DNA of 64,000 bases from Armatimonadota bacterium. Lineage in GTDB: Bacteria; Armatimonadota; Fimbriimonadia; Fimbriimonadales; Fimbriimonadaceae. Positions 60,863 to 64,000 of this stretch are shown here, piece by piece. Both the position numbers and the translations under genes were made by a program. How positions within the stretch are numbered: the stretch's first letter is position 1; each line of letters begins with the position of its first letter. The stretch spans positions 648,644 through 712,643 of the forward strand of contig JAFDWQ010000001.1 of assembly GCA_018268395.1 (NCBI GenBank), in the 5' to 3' direction. Below the pieces are notes generated by a model. That model saw only the letters and a program-made list of their open reading frames with translations, searched no databases and was not told the DNA's origin.

Positions 60863-60893
60863 ACGGGCCCGAAGGCGTTCGCCTCGGGCCCGT
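60863..60893 (+). terminator. Terminator hairpin of 45-aa lipoprotein
   Basis: ACGGGCCCGA-AGGCG, loop, then CGCCT-CGGGCCCGT: a very stable stem about 20 nt after the stop, with only a short T-containing tail. Confidence 0.65.
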
Positions 60894-60918
60894 TCTGCGT
60901 CCGGGCGACCCTCTCCGC

Positions 60919-60924
60919 CACAAT
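60919..60924 (+). promoter_or_regulatory. -10 CACAAT, leaderless type
   Basis: CACAAT ending 6 nt before GTG 60931 of the oxidoreductase gene. Weaker than the others because its first base is not T. Confidence 0.4.
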
Positions 60925-60930
60925 ACGGAC

Positions 60931-62013
60931 GTGACCAGAGTCGGCATCGTGGGCTGCGGCAACATCTGCCCGATCTACATTCAAAACCTCACGTCGTTTT
61001 CCGGTACCGAAGTCACCGCCGTCTCCGATTTGGACACGTCAAGGGCCGATCGGCGGGCCCGCGAGTTCGGTGTGCCCTGGTCGGGAAACCCCCAGGAACT
61101 CATGTCCCGCGACGACGTCGACGTCGTCCTCGACCTTACCGTGCCGAAAGCCCATTTCCAGGTCGCGTCTGCGGCCCTCGAAGCCGGCAAACACGTCTAC
61201 AACGAGAAACCGCTGGCGGTCGCTTGGGACGAGGGCCGCAAGCTGGTCGGTCAAGCGAAAGCCGCCGGCCTCCGGATCGGTTGCGCGCCCGACACCGTCC
61301 TCGGAGCGGGCGTTCAAACGTGCCGGGCCCTGATCGATGCGGGCGAGATCGGGACCCCCGTCGCCGTCCAGGCCTTCATGATGTGTCCAGGACATGAATC
61401 CTGGCATCCCGATCCCGCCTTCTATTACGAAGTCGGCGGAGGGCCCCTCTTCGACATGGGGCCGTACTATCTCTCGGCCTTAGTGACCCTCCTTGGGCCG
61501 GTCCGCAGGGTGACGGGTTCGACAAGGACATCGTTTCCCACACGGACGGTCACCAGTGAGCCTAAGCGCGGCCTAAAGGTCCGAGTCGAGACGCCGACCC
61601 ACCTGACCACTGTCCTGGACTTCGTCCAAGGAGCCGTCGGACACCTGACGACGAGCTTCGACGTCGTCGCCCATTCGATGCCCCACATCGAGGTCTACGG
61701 TTCCGAGGGAACGCTACAAGTCCCCGATCCGAACGGCTTCGGCGGGCCCGTCCGGATCCGGAAACGAGGGGACGCCGATTGGACCGAAGTCCCTCTGGAT
61801 CGCGCGTACTCCGAGAATTCTCGCGGGCTCGGAGTCCTCGACATGGGACTTGCCGTCGTCGAAGGTCGTCCCCATAGGTGCGACGGGGAGACCGCGCTCC
61901 ATGTGCTCGAGATCATGCACGCGGCCCATTGGGCCAGCGAACAGGGGTCACACGTCACGTTGGAAACGCGGCCCGACCGACCAGAACCCATGCCGGCAGG
62001 CGTGTTCGGATGA
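60931..62013 (+). CDS. Gfo/Idh/MocA family oxidoreductase
   Basis: A 360-residue NAD(P)-dependent sugar dehydrogenase. The Rossmann part starts VGIVGCGNICPIYIQNL, the family's EKP motif appears as YNEKPLAVAWDEG, and the C-terminal alpha/beta domain includes GGGPLFDMGPYYLSALVTLL. The GTG start has no Shine-Dalgarno. The substrate is unknown; such enzymes are often linked to inositol or sugar catabolism, and a GH20-like gene lies 1 kb away. It overlaps the next gene (ATGA). Confidence 0.92.
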   Translation: MTRVGIVGCGNICPIYIQNLTSFSGTEVTAVSDLDTSRADRRAREFGVPWSGNPQELMSRDDVDVVLDLTVPKAHFQVASAALEAGKHVYNEKPLAVAWDEGRKLVGQAKAAGLRIGCAPDTVLGAGVQTCRALIDAGEIGTPVAVQAFMMCPGHESWHPDPAFYYEVGGGPLFDMGPYYLSALVTLLGPVRRVTGSTRTSFPTRTVTSEPKRGLKVRVETPTHLTTVLDFVQGAVGHLTTSFDVVAHSMPHIEVYGSEGTLQVPDPNGFGGPVRIRKRGDADWTEVPLDRAYSENSRGLGVLDMGLAVVEGRPHRCDGETALHVLEIMHAAHWASEQGSHVTLETRPDRPEPMPAGVFG

Positions 62014-62546
62014 CCCCGGCACTGCCTAAACTGGGCTTAGGTTGGAGGGAGGTCGCCCTCTCGCTGGCGTCGTCGTTCCTCCTGGCAACGGGGGCCCTGA
62101 TCGGGCGCACTTCGGACCTGGCCCAAACGGCGGAGGCGTACTATTCGCTCGTTCCCGCCGTCCGATGGTTCCGGACGGGCGCGGCTGCCCTCGACGTCGC
62201 CGTCCTGGTCACGACCTTGACCGGCATCCTCCTCCCTCGTGTCGCACGAGGGACCGTGAGCATCCTCCTCTTCCTATGCCTCACCGGGATCGTCGCGTGT
62301 TGGAGCGAACTCCTGTGGGCGCGGCAGTTCGCGCACAGCCATGTCTTCCTGCTTCGAGAGCTTCCGTTCAAGCCCCTTGCGAACTTCGGCTTGGGCGGTG
62401 CGGTCGTGTTCGCCACATACGTCGCGTTAAAGATCCCAAGCGGAAAGCTGCCTCCGTGGCAGACCTTCCTCGTCCAGACGTGCATCGCCGTGTCCAGCGC
62501 CGCGTTCCAGTTCCTCGTCTGGGCCGCGGTCGGACCCCGTCCGTAG
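62010..62546 (+). CDS. Membrane protein of unknown function
   Basis: A 178-residue protein with four probable membrane segments: VALSLASSFLLATGALIG, AALDVAVLVTTLTGILLP, GTVSILLFLCLTGIVACW and VQTCIAVSSAAFQFLVWAAV. No family is recognised. Its ATG overlaps the oxidoreductase stop, so it is co-translated with it. Confidence 0.75.
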   Translation: MTPALPKLGLGWREVALSLASSFLLATGALIGRTSDLAQTAEAYYSLVPAVRWFRTGAAALDVAVLVTTLTGILLPRVARGTVSILLFLCLTGIVACWSELLWARQFAHSHVFLLRELPFKPLANFGLGGAVVFATYVALKIPSGKLPPWQTFLVQTCIAVSSAAFQFLVWAAVGPRP

Positions 62547-62571
62547 TAGGACCCCATAATCCGGACAGGCG

Positions 62572-63012
62572 ATGAGCAAGCGGATCTTGGTGCCTCTGGC
62601 GTTCCTCTTTTTCCTTGGATTTCCCGCCGTAGGGTTGGTCTGGGTCTGGAACGACGCCCACGCCCGCTTGCGCCGTTCGGCCGAACCCGAGGCCCGGATC
62701 CTTGTGGAGAAGGCCCTGCAGGCCACGAAGGTCGAAGACTTCGACGTCCTCTCGACGAACGTCTACATCAAGTCCGGGGGCCCGGCGGCCGTCCTCAAGG
62801 CCCGGGCCGAGCACGGCGGCCTGAAGTCGGTGGGGACCTTGAGCTACGTTCGGAGCTATGCCGGATCGCGGAGCGACATGGTCTGGCAGTTCGTGGAGTT
62901 CAAAGGCCCGGTCACGTTCGATAAGGGCGGCGAAGTCCAAGTCCGCGCGACATTGGGCAGGCACTCGATCAACGTCGTCTGGCTGCTCGACAAACTCGAG
63001 ATCGACCGCTGA
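62572..63012 (+). CDS. Small secreted or membrane-anchored protein
   Basis: A 146-residue protein. The N-terminal hydrophobic segment (VPLAFLFFLGFPAVGLVWVW) is an anchor or signal, followed by a mixed domain (ARILVEKALQATKVEDFDVL, VTFDKGGEVQVRATLGRHSI). The layout (one membrane helix plus about 100 residues) resembles the NTF2-like proteins at 34 kb. A CATAAT lies 11 nt before the ATG. Confidence 0.7.
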   Translation: MSKRILVPLAFLFFLGFPAVGLVWVWNDAHARLRRSAEPEARILVEKALQATKVEDFDVLSTNVYIKSGGPAAVLKARAEHGGLKSVGTLSYVRSYAGSRSDMVWQFVEFKGPVTFDKGGEVQVRATLGRHSINVVWLLDKLEIDR

Positions 63013-63015
63013 CGC

Positions 63016-64000
63016 CTAGTCCCTGCCCCATTTGTTGACCGCCCACCAGCACGCCTGGTCGTGGGGGACGAACATCGGGTCGGTCAGGACGTCGAACGCA
63101 GGGAGGTAACCCAGTTCGCCCCGCCCGTACGACTGGATGCGGCGGATGACCCGCTCGACGTGTTCCCGGGCGACCTTCGTCCGCTCGACGTCGGCAAGGC
63201 TCCCTCCGATCCGGTCGAAGGACCGTCGGGCGACCCGCTCCAAGTTGTCGAACACGTGCCTTGCCGGAGCGAGCGCTTTCACCGCCCTCTCGGGTTCGCC
63301 TTTGGCATACCACTCGTGGGCCTCCTCGGCGATCTGAACGAACTCGACGGCCGAACGGACGAACGTGGAAACACCCTTGCACCCTTCGTCCCGCACCGAC
63401 CGGGCCGCCCTCTCGCAGACCTCGATGGCTTGAGGGCCCGCCTCGCCGGCGAACTCTTCGCGGTGGTGGCGCCATGCCAGGAACGGGTTCCCATAAAGGA
63501 GGAGCCGGCACTTCAGTCGGTTGCGGTGCCCGTCATGGCCAAAGACGCCCCCGAGTCCGGCTAGACCGTAAGACATCTCTCGGGCCCACTCCTCAGCCTC
63601 ACCGTAGCCTTCGACGAGTCCCGGCGCCCCGTCGGGGTCGTCCATGATCCTCCTCGCGGCCCGGACTGCAGGCAAGACGGTGTCATAGGCGCCGAAAAGC
63701 CCGCATTCCCAAGTCGTCAGGCACGTGCCTTCGAGGTGCATCTCCTTGGCGTCACGGCTGACCTGGCGGACGTTGGCGTCGCTCGGGCCGAGGTGCATCC
63801 ACGCTGCGTCGTAGACGTGGACGGTCGGGCATCCGACGACCCCGTGACCCGCTTGCGCGAGTTTCGGCGAGCTCTCTTCAAGGCCCCCGAAATATTGCCA
63901 GTCGAAGATCAGGCACTCGCGCGGCAGAGCGTCCAAGACGTCAGTGTGCTGGAGGAGCATGTCGCCCCAAAGGCCCGGCCGCCGTCCCTTCGCGACGCAC
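63016..64000 (-). CDS. GH20-like glycoside hydrolase, 5' part cut by right edge
   Basis: The C-terminal 327 codons of a gene entering from the right edge. The frame is open through position 64000, and the residues at the edge (GLWGDMLLQH) match the region near the catalytic site of GH20 beta-hexosaminidase-like barrels, so the ATG at 63960 is internal. Other features: LIFDWQYFGGL, LEGTCLTTWECGLFGAYDTV and a helical C-terminus. The catalytic Asp-Glu pair should lie outside the window. It converges with the small protein gene, 3 nt away. Confidence 0.65.
   Translation of the reverse strand, partial: CVAKGRRPGLWGDMLLQHTDVLDALPRECLIFDWQYFGGLEESSPKLAQAGHGVVGCPTVHVYDAAWMHLGPSDANVRQVSRDAKEMHLEGTCLTTWECGLFGAYDTVLPAVRAARRIMDDPDGAPGLVEGYGEAEEWAREMSYGLAGLGGVFGHDGHRNRLKCRLLLYGNPFLAWRHHREEFAGEAGPQAIEVCERAARSVRDEGCKGVSTFVRSAVEFVQIAEEAHEWYAKGEPERAVKALAPARHVFDNLERVARRSFDRIGGSLADVERTKVAREHVERVIRRIQSYGRGELGYLPAFDVLTDPMFVPHDQACWWAVNKWGRD

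Overview
The window is GC-rich bacterial chromosome, densely coded, with no insertion sequences, prophage or CRISPR. The gene content looks like Armatimonadota (Fimbriimonadia-like): separate DUF1800 and DUF1501 proteins, many MoxR/VWA genes, a choice-of-anchor-B protein and a bifunctional rhamnulose-phosphate aldolase/dehydrogenase. This placement is an inference from gene content. The 16S fragment at the left edge could settle it.

Layout. 1-1.1 kb: 5' half of a 16S rRNA (minus) with its promoter. 1.1-11.5 kb: pyrD, a ChaN-like protein, a lipoprotein, an STN-like secreted protein, rpsF-ssb-phosphoglucose/phosphomannose isomerase, a GAF/PAS histidine kinase, a LON-domain protein, DUF1800, a 64-aa unknown and a Fur-family regulator. 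11.5-15.2 kb: an envelope-stress operon (ECF sigma factor, zinc anti-sigma, RseB-like sensor, HtrA). 15.3-21.2 kb: an RNA-rich stretch with CsaA, lytic transglycosylase, tRNA-Ser, a probable new structured RNA, RNase P RNA, hutH, hisS and tRNA-His. 21.2-34 kb: housekeeping genes (PilB-type ATPase, TPR, TrmH, MBL fold, DUF1015, polyprenyl synthase, methyltransferase, purK, queF, fabD, fabG). 34-38 kb: two NTF2-like paralogues, DUF1501, a choice-of-anchor-B protein and tRNA-Pro. 38-40.1 kb: a ParA-like ATPase coupled to an acidic adaptor. 40.2-46.1 kb: a rhamnose-to-pyruvate operon (rhaD-SDR, rhaB, lutA, lutB, lutC). 46.1-59.6 kb: a nine-gene ABC exporter/MoxR/DUF58/VWA operon. 59.6-64 kb: metallophosphoesterase, a 45-aa lipoprotein, a Gfo/Idh/MocA oxidoreductase, two small membrane proteins and a GH20-like gene cut by the right edge.

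Three patterns run through the window. First, at least 14 transcription units have a TANNNT-type -10 box ending only 6-9 nt before the start codon, so leaderless mRNA appears to be a major mode of expression. Genes with an obvious Shine-Dalgarno (rpsF, hisS, the 45-aa lipoprotein) are the exceptions, and downstream operon genes mostly start by ATGA/GTGA-type overlap. Second, two protein genes start 13-16 nt after the CCA end of a tRNA on the same strand (tRNA-Ser/transglycosylase, tRNA-His/hisS), so a tRNA forms the mRNA leader. Third, tRNA-His carries A73 instead of the usual C73.

The best candidates for something new are the tRNA-His(A73)-hisS-hutH unit, the 160-nt multi-hairpin RNA opposite tRNA-Ser, and the ParA/adaptor pair. 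The adaptor combines two FliM-like peptide motifs with a type IV pilus ATPase N-terminal-like domain.
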